From positions 1 through 64,000 of the forward strand of contig NZ_QRVG01000010.1 in the NCBI RefSeq assembly GCF_003459245.1: DNA of 64,000 nucleotides, in the 5' to 3' direction. The position numbers were made by a program, and so were the translations under genes. Shown piece by piece: positions 15,644-23,066 of the stretch. The notes beneath the pieces are model-generated. The model was not told the origin of the DNA, ran no database searches, and saw only the letters and a list, made by a program, of their open reading frames with translations. This DNA comes from Collinsella sp. AF23-2 (GTDB lineage Bacteria; Actinomycetota; Coriobacteriia; Coriobacteriales; Coriobacteriaceae). Position 1 is the stretch's first letter. Each line of letters begins with the position of its first letter.

Positions 15644-17422
15644 ATGGACGCCATCGTAAAGATGCTCGAAAAGCATCAACCGTTCTTCGAGAAGATCTCG
15701 AGAAACATCTACCTCCAGGCCATCAAAGACGGATTCCTTGGGTGCATGCCCATCGTCCTTACCTCTTCGATCTTTCTGCTGATCGCCACCCTTCCCGGCG
15801 TAGTTGGAATCACGTTGCCCCAGCCGCTCATCGACTGGTGCAACAAGCTGTACAACTTCACCATGGGCGTCATGGGCATCATGGTTGCCGGCACCACCGC
15901 CAAGAACTTCACGGCTTCCATGAACCGTCGCATGCCCGCCGGCAAGGTGCTCAACGACGGCTCCACCATGGTTGCCGCCCAGTGCAGCATGCTGCTGCTC
16001 GCTGTTACGCAGTTCACCACCAAGTTCAACGGCTCCGAGCTTTCGGTCTTCGATTGCACCAGCATGGGTACACGCGGTCTGTTCTCGGCCTATATCGCAG
16101 CGTTCATTACCGTTTGGGTTTATAAGTTCTGCGTCTCGCGCGATCTGACCATTAAGCTGCCCAAGGAGGTTCCGGGCGCCATCGCTCAGAACTTCCGCGA
16201 CATCATCCCCTTCGGTGGCGCTGTCATCATCTGCGGCATCATCGATGTCGTCGTGCGCAACCTCATGGGCGTTCCGTTCTCCGAGCTGCTTATCAAACTG
16301 CTCTCCCCGCTCTTCACTGCGGCAGAGACCTACCCCGGACTCATCCTTATTCAGGCGGCCACCGCGTTCTTCTGGTTCATCGGCGTCCACGGCCCTTCGA
16401 TTGTCCAGCCGGGCATCGACCCCATCCGTCTTGCCAACCAGGCCGAGAACCTGCAGGTTCTGCTGGCCGGTGGCCACCCCGCCCACTCCCTCACCTTTAA
16501 CATGTCGCTCGTGGGTGAGTTCGGCGGCACCGGCGCCACGTTCATCGTGCCGCTTCTGCTGATTCTCTTTATGAAGTCCAAACAGCTCAAAGCCGTCGGC
16601 AAGGCCTCGATTGTTCCTGTTGCCTTCGCCGTCAACGAACCGCTGCTCTTTGGCGCGCCGATGATCCTTAACCCCTACATGCTCATCCCCTTTGTTGCCG
16701 CCGGCTGCGTCAACGTGAGTGTTGCCAAGTTCTTTATCGACAACGTGGGCATGAACGGCTTCTCCTTCGTGGTGCCTTGGGCTACCCCTGCCCCCATCGG
16801 CATCTTCATCACTACAAACTTCCAGCTTATCGCCCTGGTATTTGTCGCGATCATCATCTTGCTGGACGCCATCATCTACCTGCCGTTCTTGAAGGCATAC
16901 GATAAGCTGCTCTGCGACCAGGAAGCCGAGCGCGCCGCCGAGCTGGGTCTCGAGTCCGATGGTACTGCCACCATCGCCGCCAGCACCTCTGCGCCCGCTG
17001 TCGAGCAGGCCACCGCTGCCGTCGAGCCGACCGCCGCTGCCGCTGACAGCAAGCCTGTCGCCGATCAGCCCGAGCCCGCTGCCGATGCATCCGCTAAGAA
17101 GGATGTCGACGGTCTGAAGGTCCTCGTCCTGTGCGCCGGCGCCGGCACCTCTGCCATGCTTGCCAACGCCATCAAGGAAGGTGCCGCGCAGACCGGAGAG
17201 AACATCGCTTCCTCCGCAGGCGCCTATGGCCAGCACACTGCCATCATGGATCAGTACGACGTTATCGTGCTTGCCCCGCAGGTCCGTAGCTACTACAACG
17301 ACATGAAGGCCGACACCGATCGCCTGGGCATTAAGCTGCTCGCCCCGCGCGGTAAGGAATATATCGACCTTACTCGCGACCCCGCTGGCGCCATCAAGTG
17401 GCTCCGCGAGAACCTCGACTAG
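15644..17422 (+). CDS. PTS lactose-type EIICB permease, cassette 3
   Basis: This 592-residue EIICB fusion has a multi-pass EIIC domain with GVHGPSIVQP and FAVNEPLLFGAPMILNP. A long Ala/Pro/Glu-rich linker (about residues 430-485) leads to the EIIB domain with phosphocysteine Cys497 in VLVLCAGAGTSA. AAGGAG precedes the ATG. It resembles the cassette 2 permease over its full length. It is first in an EIICB-GH1 operon controlled from the divergent region at 15360-15643 and relies on an EIIA encoded elsewhere, probably lacF. Confidence 0.92.
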   Translation: MDAIVKMLEKHQPFFEKISRNIYLQAIKDGFLGCMPIVLTSSIFLLIATLPGVVGITLPQPLIDWCNKLYNFTMGVMGIMVAGTTAKNFTASMNRRMPAGKVLNDGSTMVAAQCSMLLLAVTQFTTKFNGSELSVFDCTSMGTRGLFSAYIAAFITVWVYKFCVSRDLTIKLPKEVPGAIAQNFRDIIPFGGAVIICGIIDVVVRNLMGVPFSELLIKLLSPLFTAAETYPGLILIQAATAFFWFIGVHGPSIVQPGIDPIRLANQAENLQVLLAGGHPAHSLTFNMSLVGEFGGTGATFIVPLLLILFMKSKQLKAVGKASIVPVAFAVNEPLLFGAPMILNPYMLIPFVAAGCVNVSVAKFFIDNVGMNGFSFVVPWATPAPIGIFITTNFQLIALVFVAIIILLDAIIYLPFLKAYDKLLCDQEAERAAELGLESDGTATIAASTSAPAVEQATAAVEPTAAAADSKPVADQPEPAADASAKKDVDGLKVLVLCAGAGTSAMLANAIKEGAAQTGENIASSAGAYGQHTAIMDQYDVIVLAPQVRSYYNDMKADTDRLGIKLLAPRGKEYIDLTRDPAGAIKWLRENLD

Positions 17423-17437
17423 GTTCCTCCCTCTGTT

Positions 17438-17464
17438 GGTGCCCGGATCCCCAGTTCGGGCACC
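17438..17464 (+). other. intercistronic hairpin between EIICB and GH1, cassette 3
   Basis: An 8-bp stem, GGTGCCCG (17438-17445) with CGGGCACC (17457-17464), lacks a T-run. Same position as in cassettes 1 and 2. Confidence 0.55.
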
Positions 17465-17498
17465 TCTCCCTATTCGAATCCCACAGAAAGGATGACTC

Positions 17499-18920
17499 AT
17501 GACCAACCCCATGCAGTTCCCCGACGGCTTTGTGTTTGGCGGCGCCACCGCCGCTTACCAGGTTGAAGGCGAGACCCGCACGCACGGCAAGGGCAAAGTG
17601 CCCTGGGACGATTTCCTGGCAGCTCAGGGTCGCTTCTCCCCCGATCCCGCAAGCGATTTCTACAACAAGTACCCGGTCGATATCGACCTGTGCCAGCGCT
17701 TCGGCATCAACGGTATCCGCGTCTCCATCGCTTGGAGCCGCATCTTCCCCAACGGCACTGGCGAGATCAACCACGAGGGTGTCGCCTTCTATCATGAGCT
17801 TTTCGCCACCTGCAACAAAGCCGGCGTTATCCCCTATGTCACGCTCGATCACTTTGATACGCCCGAGGCCTTTTACCAGGACGGCGGCGAGGGCTTCCTG
17901 ACGCGCACGACGATCGACGCCTTTGTCGAGTACGCCAAGTTCTGCTTTGCCGAGTTCACCGAGGTCAAGCACTGGTTCACGTTTAACGAGATTCCCGCAA
18001 CCGCCGAGGGCAGCTTTATCGTCGGCAACTGGCCGCACGGCGAGAAGTATCGCCTGGACAAGGCCTTCCAGCTCATGCACAACATGATGGTGGCCCACGC
18101 CAAGGCCGTCGTCGCCTTCCATGAGAGCGGCTTTGAGGGTGAGATCGGCATTGTCCAGAACCTGGAGCCCAAGTATCCCCTCGATCCCAACAACGCCGCC
18201 GACTGCGAGGCAGCTCGCATGGCCGACGTCATCAACAACCGCTGGGTACTCGACGCCACCTTCCGCGGCCACTATGCAGCCGACACCATGGAGGCTGCGA
18301 CCAAGCTGGCCCATATCGCCGGCGGCGAGCTCGACGTCCGCGACGAGGACATCGCCGCGCTGACCGCCGCGCTCCCCTACAACGATTGCCTGGGCGTCAA
18401 CACCTACAAGTGCCAGTTCCTGCGTGCCGCCGAGGGCGAAAACGACATCAACCACAATGGCACCGGCGACAAGGGCTCCTCGCGCTGGTTCCTCAAGGGC
18501 GTGGGCGAGTCATGCGTGCGCGAAGGCGTACCCACCACCGATTGGGACTGGATTATCTATCCCGAGGGTCTCTACGACCTGCTGCTCCGCATTAAGAACG
18601 ATTACCCCAACTACAAGAAGATCTACATCACCGAGAACGGCATGGGCTATAAGGACGACTTCGAGGACGGCTTTATCGACGACGCCCCTCGCATCGACTA
18701 CATGCGCCAGCATCTCGCATGGATCCTCAAGGCAATCGACGGCGGCGTAAACGTCGACGGTTACTTTGTGTGGTCGCTGCAGGACCAGTTCTCCTGGACC
18801 AACGGCTACAACAAGCGCTACGGCCTGTTCTACATCGACTTCGAGACCCAGAAGCGCTATCCCAAGGCGAGCGCGTACTGGTACAAGAACGTCGCGGAGA
18901 CCGGCCTGCTCATGGCCTAA
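17499..18920 (+). CDS. 6-phospho-beta-galactosidase (GH1), cassette 3
   Basis: This 473-residue GH1 enzyme has acid/base Glu164 (FTFNEI), nucleophile Glu379 (ITENGMG) and phosphate-binding Ser432, Lys439 and Tyr441 in FSWTNGYNKRYG. It resembles the cassette 1 enzyme closely over most of its length. One visible difference is TLDHFDTP where the other two have LHHFD: the first His of that active-site strand is Asp, next to the conserved His, which might alter subsite binding. GAAAGG precedes the ATG, and a strong terminator follows. Confidence 0.91.
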   Translation: MTNPMQFPDGFVFGGATAAYQVEGETRTHGKGKVPWDDFLAAQGRFSPDPASDFYNKYPVDIDLCQRFGINGIRVSIAWSRIFPNGTGEINHEGVAFYHELFATCNKAGVIPYVTLDHFDTPEAFYQDGGEGFLTRTTIDAFVEYAKFCFAEFTEVKHWFTFNEIPATAEGSFIVGNWPHGEKYRLDKAFQLMHNMMVAHAKAVVAFHESGFEGEIGIVQNLEPKYPLDPNNAADCEAARMADVINNRWVLDATFRGHYAADTMEAATKLAHIAGGELDVRDEDIAALTAALPYNDCLGVNTYKCQFLRAAEGENDINHNGTGDKGSSRWFLKGVGESCVREGVPTTDWDWIIYPEGLYDLLLRIKNDYPNYKKIYITENGMGYKDDFEDGFIDDAPRIDYMRQHLAWILKAIDGGVNVDGYFVWSLQDQFSWTNGYNKRYGLFYIDFETQKRYPKASAYWYKNVAETGLLMA

Positions 18921-18943
18921 TTCAAGCCGCATACCCCCTGTCG

Positions 18944-18985
18944 GCCGCATGCGAATCCCTCCACGGGTTCGCATGCGGCTTTTTT
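18944..18985 (+). terminator. terminator of cassette 3
   Basis: A perfect 12-bp stem (18944-18955 with 18968-18979) is followed by six T. Confidence 0.9.
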
Positions 18986-19009
18986 GTTTTGGCTCGACCC
19001 GAGCAGGCC

Positions 19010-19074
19010 GTTTGTCTCGATTTGTAACATCTAGCAGGGATTTTCGGCCCCAATTGTTACAGATTGAGATGAAC
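19010..19074. repeat. 65-bp palindromic repeat, type A, copy 4
   Basis: Arms GTTTGTCTCGATTTGTAACA and TGTTACAGATTGAGATGAAC flank a type A-like core. It lies between GH1 and the convergent deoR gene. Confidence 0.82.
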
Positions 19075-19090
19075 GGGGGCACCCGGTTCG

Positions 19091-19116
19091 AAATATCTAG
19101 ATCTGTAATACCTAAG
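19091..19116. repeat. truncated palindromic repeat
   Basis: A left arm only (ATCTAGATCTGTAATACCTA) runs straight into the 3' end of deoR. It looks like a partner repeat cut by, or overlapped with, the gene. Confidence 0.5.
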
Positions 19117-19881
19117 CTAGCAGATGACCTGCGTGTGTTCCTCGATGGCGGCGCGATTCTCGGCGGCGATGCCCGGCTCGCACACCACGGCGTCCAAGCT
19201 GTCCAGGCGGCAGAAGGTGTAGAAGTCGCGCTTGCCGATCTTGCTTGAATCGGCGATCAAGTAGCGCGAGTCTGCCTTGCTAAAGGCGAGCTGCTGGATA
19301 CGGCCCTCGTCCATATTGGACGTAGACACATCGCCATCCAGAATGCCGTTGGCGCCGATAAACGCCGCGTCGATGCCCAACGCACGCAGGGTATCCTCGG
19401 CCGTTGGTCCCACAAAAGCGGCGGTGCGGCGACGGTACATGCCGCCCACGAGGCACAGGTCGCAGTCTTCGCGCGCCTCAAGCAAGTTAAACACCGAAAG
19501 CGAATTGGTCACGATGCGCAGGCGAAACGCCGGCAGCATCGAGGCCATCTGCTCAACCGTGGTGCCCGTACCCAAAAAGATGGTCGAGCCCTCCTCGATG
19601 AGCTCAACGGCGCGGCGCGCGATCTGCAGCTTTTCCTCGGCATGCTTGGTACGCTTTTCGCTGTGCGAATACTCGTGGCGCAACATAGCATGTGGACGGC
19701 CCTGCGCGCTACGGGCTCCACCGTGCACGCGCTCAATCTCACCTAGGCTCGCAAGCTCCTCAAGATCGCGGCGGATCGTCATATCCGAGACGCCCAGTGC
19801 GTCCGAGATCTCCTTGACCGAGACCGTGCCCTGTTCCTCGAGCAGCTGACGAACCTTATCCTGTCGCTCCGCCTTAATCAC
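19117..19881 (-). CDS. DeoR-family sugar repressor, LacR-like
   Basis: This 254-residue DeoR/GlpR-type repressor has an N-terminal winged helix-turn-helix (VKEISDALGVSDMTIRRDLEEL) and a C-terminal sugar-phosphate sensor domain with the family GTGTT and IVTNS segments. I chose the GTG at 19881 because GAGG lies 8 bp upstream; an earlier in-frame GTG at 19908 would add 9 residues. By analogy with Lactococcus LacR, tagatose-6-phosphate could be the inducer. Boxes of the form (A/G)AACA-N5-GAACA occur upstream of this gene, lacF and lacA, suggesting that it controls the functions shared by the cassettes. Confidence 0.86.
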   Translation of the reverse strand: MIKAERQDKVRQLLEEQGTVSVKEISDALGVSDMTIRRDLEELASLGEIERVHGGARSAQGRPHAMLRHEYSHSEKRTKHAEEKLQIARRAVELIEEGSTIFLGTGTTVEQMASMLPAFRLRIVTNSLSVFNLLEAREDCDLCLVGGMYRRRTAAFVGPTAEDTLRALGIDAAFIGANGILDGDVSTSNMDEGRIQQLAFSKADSRYLIADSSKIGKRDFYTFCRLDSLDAVVCEPGIAAENRAAIEEHTQVIC

Positions 19882-19917
19882 GATGAATCCTCGCCGTTCT
19901 TTGCGCACATATCATTC

Positions 19918-19932
19918 AAACAGTAACGAACA
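19918..19932. promoter_or_regulatory. putative autoregulatory DeoR box
   Basis: AAACA-GTAAC-GAACA, 37-51 bp upstream of the deoR start. Same layout as at 2334, 4215 and 4296. Confidence 0.45.
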
Positions 19933-20087
19933 AATTGTATCAGACTCGTGCGCGTCAAAAATCAACGCCAGCACAGCTCCAATCATCACTTTTTTGAGAA
20001 AAATACCCCCTGCTTTAGTGGGGTGTAGTGATAATCTCACCTGTTCGCGCTACAGTTTGTCGGAAATACCTCGATGTTAGGAACCAA

Positions 20088-21140
20088 ATGATCACTTCCG
20101 AGCTTTTCGGCACCGCGCCGTGCGGTACCCCCGTTCATCGTTACACCCTCAACGGGCCCGAGATCTGCGTTCGCATTATGGACTATGGCGCCACCGTGCT
20201 GGGTATCGATGTGCCCGACATTCCCGGCAACGTGCGCGATGTGGTGCTGGGCTTCGATAAGCTCGAGGATTACTTTGACAACCCCGCCTGCTTTGGCGCG
20301 ACCATCGGCCCCGTGGCAAACCGCACCGCGGGCGCCACGATCACCATCGACGGCACGGACTGGCATATGCCGGCCAACGAAGGCGTCAACAACCTGCACA
20401 GCGATCTTGAGCATGGTCTGCACAAGCGCGTATGGGACGTTGAGCTCGACGAGACTCACAACGCCGTGCGCATGACCACCTCGCTTAAGGATGGCGAGCT
20501 GGGCCTGCCCGGCAACCGAATCTTTACGGCTGTGTTTACCGTTACGCGCACCGGAGTCTTCCGCATCGAGTATGGTTGCGAGAGCGACCGCGCCACCTAC
20601 GTGTCCATGACCAACCACACGTACTTTAACCTTGCCGGCCATAACGCCGGCATGGACTGTGAGCACTTCTTTATCGCCAACGCTGCCCACTACTTGCCCA
20701 TTAACGAGCAGAACATCCCCACCGGCGAAATCGCTCCGGTCGAGGGAACACCGTTTGACTTTCGCGAGCTGCGCCCCGTCGCACCCGGCATGGAGGCCGA
20801 CGACCCGCAGATTAAGCAGGCCCGTGGCTACGATCACTGCCTGTGCATCGATGGCTATCAGTACGGCCGCAACCTGCGTCGCGCCCTACATGTCGAGGAG
20901 ATGTGGACCGGTCGTGAGCTGGACTACTACACCACCGCCCCGGGCGTGCAACTCTACACCGGCAACTGGCTGGGCGACGAGCACGCCAAGGACGATGCCA
21001 ACTATGGCTGGGGCGCCGGCTTTGCCCTCGAGGCCGAGATGTACCCCGACACGCCGCACCAGCCGCTGTTCCCGCAGGGCATTGTGGGTCCGGGTCACCC
21101 CTACAGCAATATGATCGAATACCACTTTATGAGGCACTAG
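20088..21140 (+). CDS. galM: aldose 1-epimerase (mutarotase)
   Basis: This 350-residue cytoplasmic enzyme interconverts alpha and beta anomers of galactose or glucose. Family features include GPVANRTAGA, NLHS near residue 100, the catalytic His in NHTYFNLAGH and a C-terminal LEAEMYPD with the likely catalytic Glu. The ATG at 20088 was chosen because AGGA lies 6 bp upstream; an in-frame ATG at 20028 has no such site. It is divergent from deoR and fits beta-galactoside use, supplying anomers of free sugar released outside the PTS route. Confidence 0.92.
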   Translation: MITSELFGTAPCGTPVHRYTLNGPEICVRIMDYGATVLGIDVPDIPGNVRDVVLGFDKLEDYFDNPACFGATIGPVANRTAGATITIDGTDWHMPANEGVNNLHSDLEHGLHKRVWDVELDETHNAVRMTTSLKDGELGLPGNRIFTAVFTVTRTGVFRIEYGCESDRATYVSMTNHTYFNLAGHNAGMDCEHFFIANAAHYLPINEQNIPTGEIAPVEGTPFDFRELRPVAPGMEADDPQIKQARGYDHCLCIDGYQYGRNLRRALHVEEMWTGRELDYYTTAPGVQLYTGNWLGDEHAKDDANYGWGAGFALEAEMYPDTPHQPLFPQGIVGPGHPYSNMIEYHFMRH

Positions 21141-21163
21141 GCCCACAACGCGACATCTCGCAC

Positions 21164-21203
21164 AGCAACGCCCGCCGGCACCACCGCCGACGGGCGCTGC
21201 TTC
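21164..21203 (+). terminator. possible weak terminator of galM
   Basis: An imperfect GC-rich hairpin (AACGCCCG near 21168 with CGGGCGCTGC near 21191) lies downstream of galM, with no T-run. Confidence 0.35.
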
Positions 21204-21248
21204 ATGCCTAAATCCTTCTTTTCGATGCCACCGAATTGGTGACATAAC

Positions 21249-21400
21249 AAAACTATGCCGAATTACTACGATGAACCCACTATGTCCGACCACGCGCTGG
21301 TTTATAAAAAATTAGCAACTCGTCTACCTGCGGTTTTATTCTCTGCAAATTTGGCATGCTCGGCGATAAGCAATTCATCGTAGTAAACCGGCATAGTTTT
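21249..21400. repeat. 152-bp inverted-repeat element
   Basis: Twenty-seven-base arms (21249-21275 and 21374-21400) match at 24 positions. They begin AAAACTATGCCG on the left and end CGGCATAGTTTT on the right, around a 98-bp AT-rich centre. It lies between convergent galM and the EIIB-like gene. There is no open frame of note inside. Confidence 0.75.
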
Positions 21401-21466
21401 GGCGGACAGCGCCACACAGATCCCCTACGAAGGCAAAATGATCCGTTTTCCTCCGTCCCCAAGGGA

Positions 21467-21949
21467 TCAGTTGAACAGATTGCCAATGGGGTCGGGGGCG
21501 GAACTGGGGAGATAACGGATTTCTAGCTCTATGCCGAGCTTTTGCAACTCTTTGAAGGCGGCGATGTCCATATCGTCTACGGCAATGGCAGGCGTTGCAG
21601 AGCGCTTGCCCTCCCTCGCCCGCATATGGCCGATGCTGATCTTGGTTATTGGCACACCGCCCTTAACCAGCGCGAGTGCATCCGTGGGCGACGCCACCAT
21701 GATGAGAATCCATTGGCGCGGCGTTGCGGTATAAATGATGTCGATGGTCCTTTGCACCGAGAAAAACCGCGTCCAAACGCCTTCTGGCGCCGCCACCCTC
21801 ATGGGTGCCCATTGGCACGAATCCGCCGCGATCTCATCGTTGACGATTAAGACAAGGTTGGAACCCACGGCCTCGTTCCACAGCTCAACGTCTTGCCCGT
21901 AAATGAAACGGTCGTCGATGCGTGCGAGAAGAATCTTGGGTTGAGTCAT
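21467..21949 (-). CDS. PTS mannose/sorbose-family EIIB-like protein, active-site His replaced by Tyr
   Basis: This 160-residue protein is homologous end to end with the EIIB at 31208-31690. In that family a His in the N-terminal motif (RLVHGQV, His17 there) carries the phosphate. Here the same position is Tyr17, in RIDDRFIYGQD, so ordinary PTS phosphotransfer should be lost. No EIIA, EIIC or EIID gene adjoins it; it stands alone between an inverted-repeat element and tRNA-Thr. It could be a decaying paralogue, or a repurposed sensor or regulator of the mannose-type PTS. The frame is open and full length, which argues against simple decay. I used the ATG at 21949. Confidence 0.85.
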   Translation of the reverse strand: MTQPKILLARIDDRFIYGQDVELWNEAVGSNLVLIVNDEIAADSCQWAPMRVAAPEGVWTRFFSVQRTIDIIYTATPRQWILIMVASPTDALALVKGGVPITKISIGHMRAREGKRSATPAIAVDDMDIAAFKELQKLGIELEIRYLPSSAPDPIGNLFN

Positions 21950-22106
21950 CGCTGCCCCATTCTGTTTGAGACCCGTAAGAGCAAGACATCGCGTCTCCAA
22001 TATTAGTGCATTTAAAGTGAGAAAAGCCGTCAGAACACTTGCGCGGATTTGCGATGTCCCGTATCATAGACAGCCGTTGACGCCTCAGTTGCGCCATCAC
22101 ATGGCC

Positions 22107-22182
22107 GCCAGCGTAGCTCAGTTGGTAGAGCACCGCTCTCGTAAAGCGGGGGTCACCGGTTCGAGCCCGGTCGCTGGCTCCA
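22107..22182 (+). tRNA. tRNA-Thr (anticodon CGT)
   Basis: A complete cloverleaf: acceptor GCCAGCG pairs with CGCTGGC, D arm GCTC/GAGC, anticodon stem CCGCT/AGCGG with loop CTCGTAA, T arm ACCGG TTCGAGC CCGGT, and encoded CCA. The anticodon CGT reads ACG codons. A short terminator follows. Confidence 0.96.
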
Positions 22183-22193
22183 TTGCACAAGAC

Positions 22194-22217
22194 AGCCGCC
22201 TTAGGGCGGCTTTTTTG
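22194..22217 (+). terminator. terminator of tRNA-Thr
   Basis: A short stem AGCCGCC/GGGCGGCT (22194-22200 with 22204-22211) is followed by TTTTTTG. Confidence 0.85.
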
Positions 22218-22395
22218 TTGCCGATTTCGGGCGCACATCCGCCAATCCAAGCACAACGCCGTCGACAACTCCCCTACTCAACAAAAAGCCCCGCCAACCG
22301 CGGCCTCCCAAACGGGGAACCGCGATTAACGGAGCTCAAGCGCGCTCCTCAAGGGAGATCACGCCATCAGACGAACAGCTCAGCCGAGCAGCCCG

Positions 22396-22869
22396 TTACT
22401 CCTGCCAGTAGGCGTCGGCAAGCAGCTTAAAGCAAATCTTCTTGACCGGCTGTGCGCCATCGCCCGGGAACTCGAGCGTGGGCATGTGGGGCTCGCCGGC
22501 AACGAACAGCGCGAATTTGTCGTCGGCAAGATCGCCGGCGATCGAGGCGTCGGAATCGACCAGATCATAGTCGTCCTTCTCGTCAAACTCCTGGACCAGT
22601 GTCAGGCTGCCCGTAGCGACCTTGAAGGCCTCGCGACCCTCGACGTCGATCTGCAGGTCGTGATAGCGCTGATGCGTCTCATAGTGAGCCTCAGCCTCGG
22701 GACGCGTCGTGGGAGACATGACGTTCGCAAAGACCTTCTCACCCAAAATCGGATGGCTGCCGACCTCGAGCTGTGCCGGGTCGTTCTCCTCGAGCCAGTC
22801 GATCAGCACGTCGAGGCCCTTGAGCATTCCGCGGTATTCCTCGATATCGCCCAATGCACCGTAAATCAT
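22396..22869 (-). CDS. YhcH/YjgK/YiaL family protein (DUF386)
   Basis: This 157-residue cupin-like protein is of the YhcH family, which includes EbgC-like proteins linked to beta-galactosidase and sialic-acid use. Visible family features are HPILGEKVFANV, the H..HYETHQRYHDLQI segment whose His and Glu residues bind metal, and a C-terminal KKICFKL. It is the last gene in the minus-strand group lacX-lacC2-(nagA remnant)-yhcH. The biochemical role of most members is unclear; anomerase or sugar-acid roles have been suggested. Confidence 0.85.
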   Translation of the reverse strand: MIYGALGDIEEYRGMLKGLDVLIDWLEENDPAQLEVGSHPILGEKVFANVMSPTTRPEAEAHYETHQRYHDLQIDVEGREAFKVATGSLTLVQEFDEKDDYDLVDSDASIAGDLADDKFALFVAGEPHMPTLEFPGDGAQPVKKICFKLLADAYWQE

Positions 22870-22901
22870 CTAAATCCCCTCTCGGATCGTTTATTTGGCA
22901 G

Positions 22902-23035
22902 CTACTCGGTAAATGCATTACCGACGCTGTTGCCACCCACATACGTCTCGACCAGGGTAAGGTCGGGATTGAACACGACAAACTCGGCGTCGCGCCCCAG
23001 CATAATGCTACCGCACTTGTCGTCGACATGAGCTA
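22902..23035 (-). pseudogene. remnant of a nagA paralogue (3' end only)
   Basis: The minus-strand frame ending in TAG at 22902-22904 encodes about 44 residues aligned with the extreme C-terminus of NagA (25759-26928). They match at roughly 35 of 44 positions (for example DKCGSIM, LTLVETYVGG, SVGNAFTE). No start codon or upstream part of the gene is present. It lies between yhcH and the second lacC, a scar of a deleted or recombined nagA copy. Confidence 0.82.
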
Positions 23036-23066
23036 GCAAGCAATGCCGGGGCCGACGCCCAGGCTT

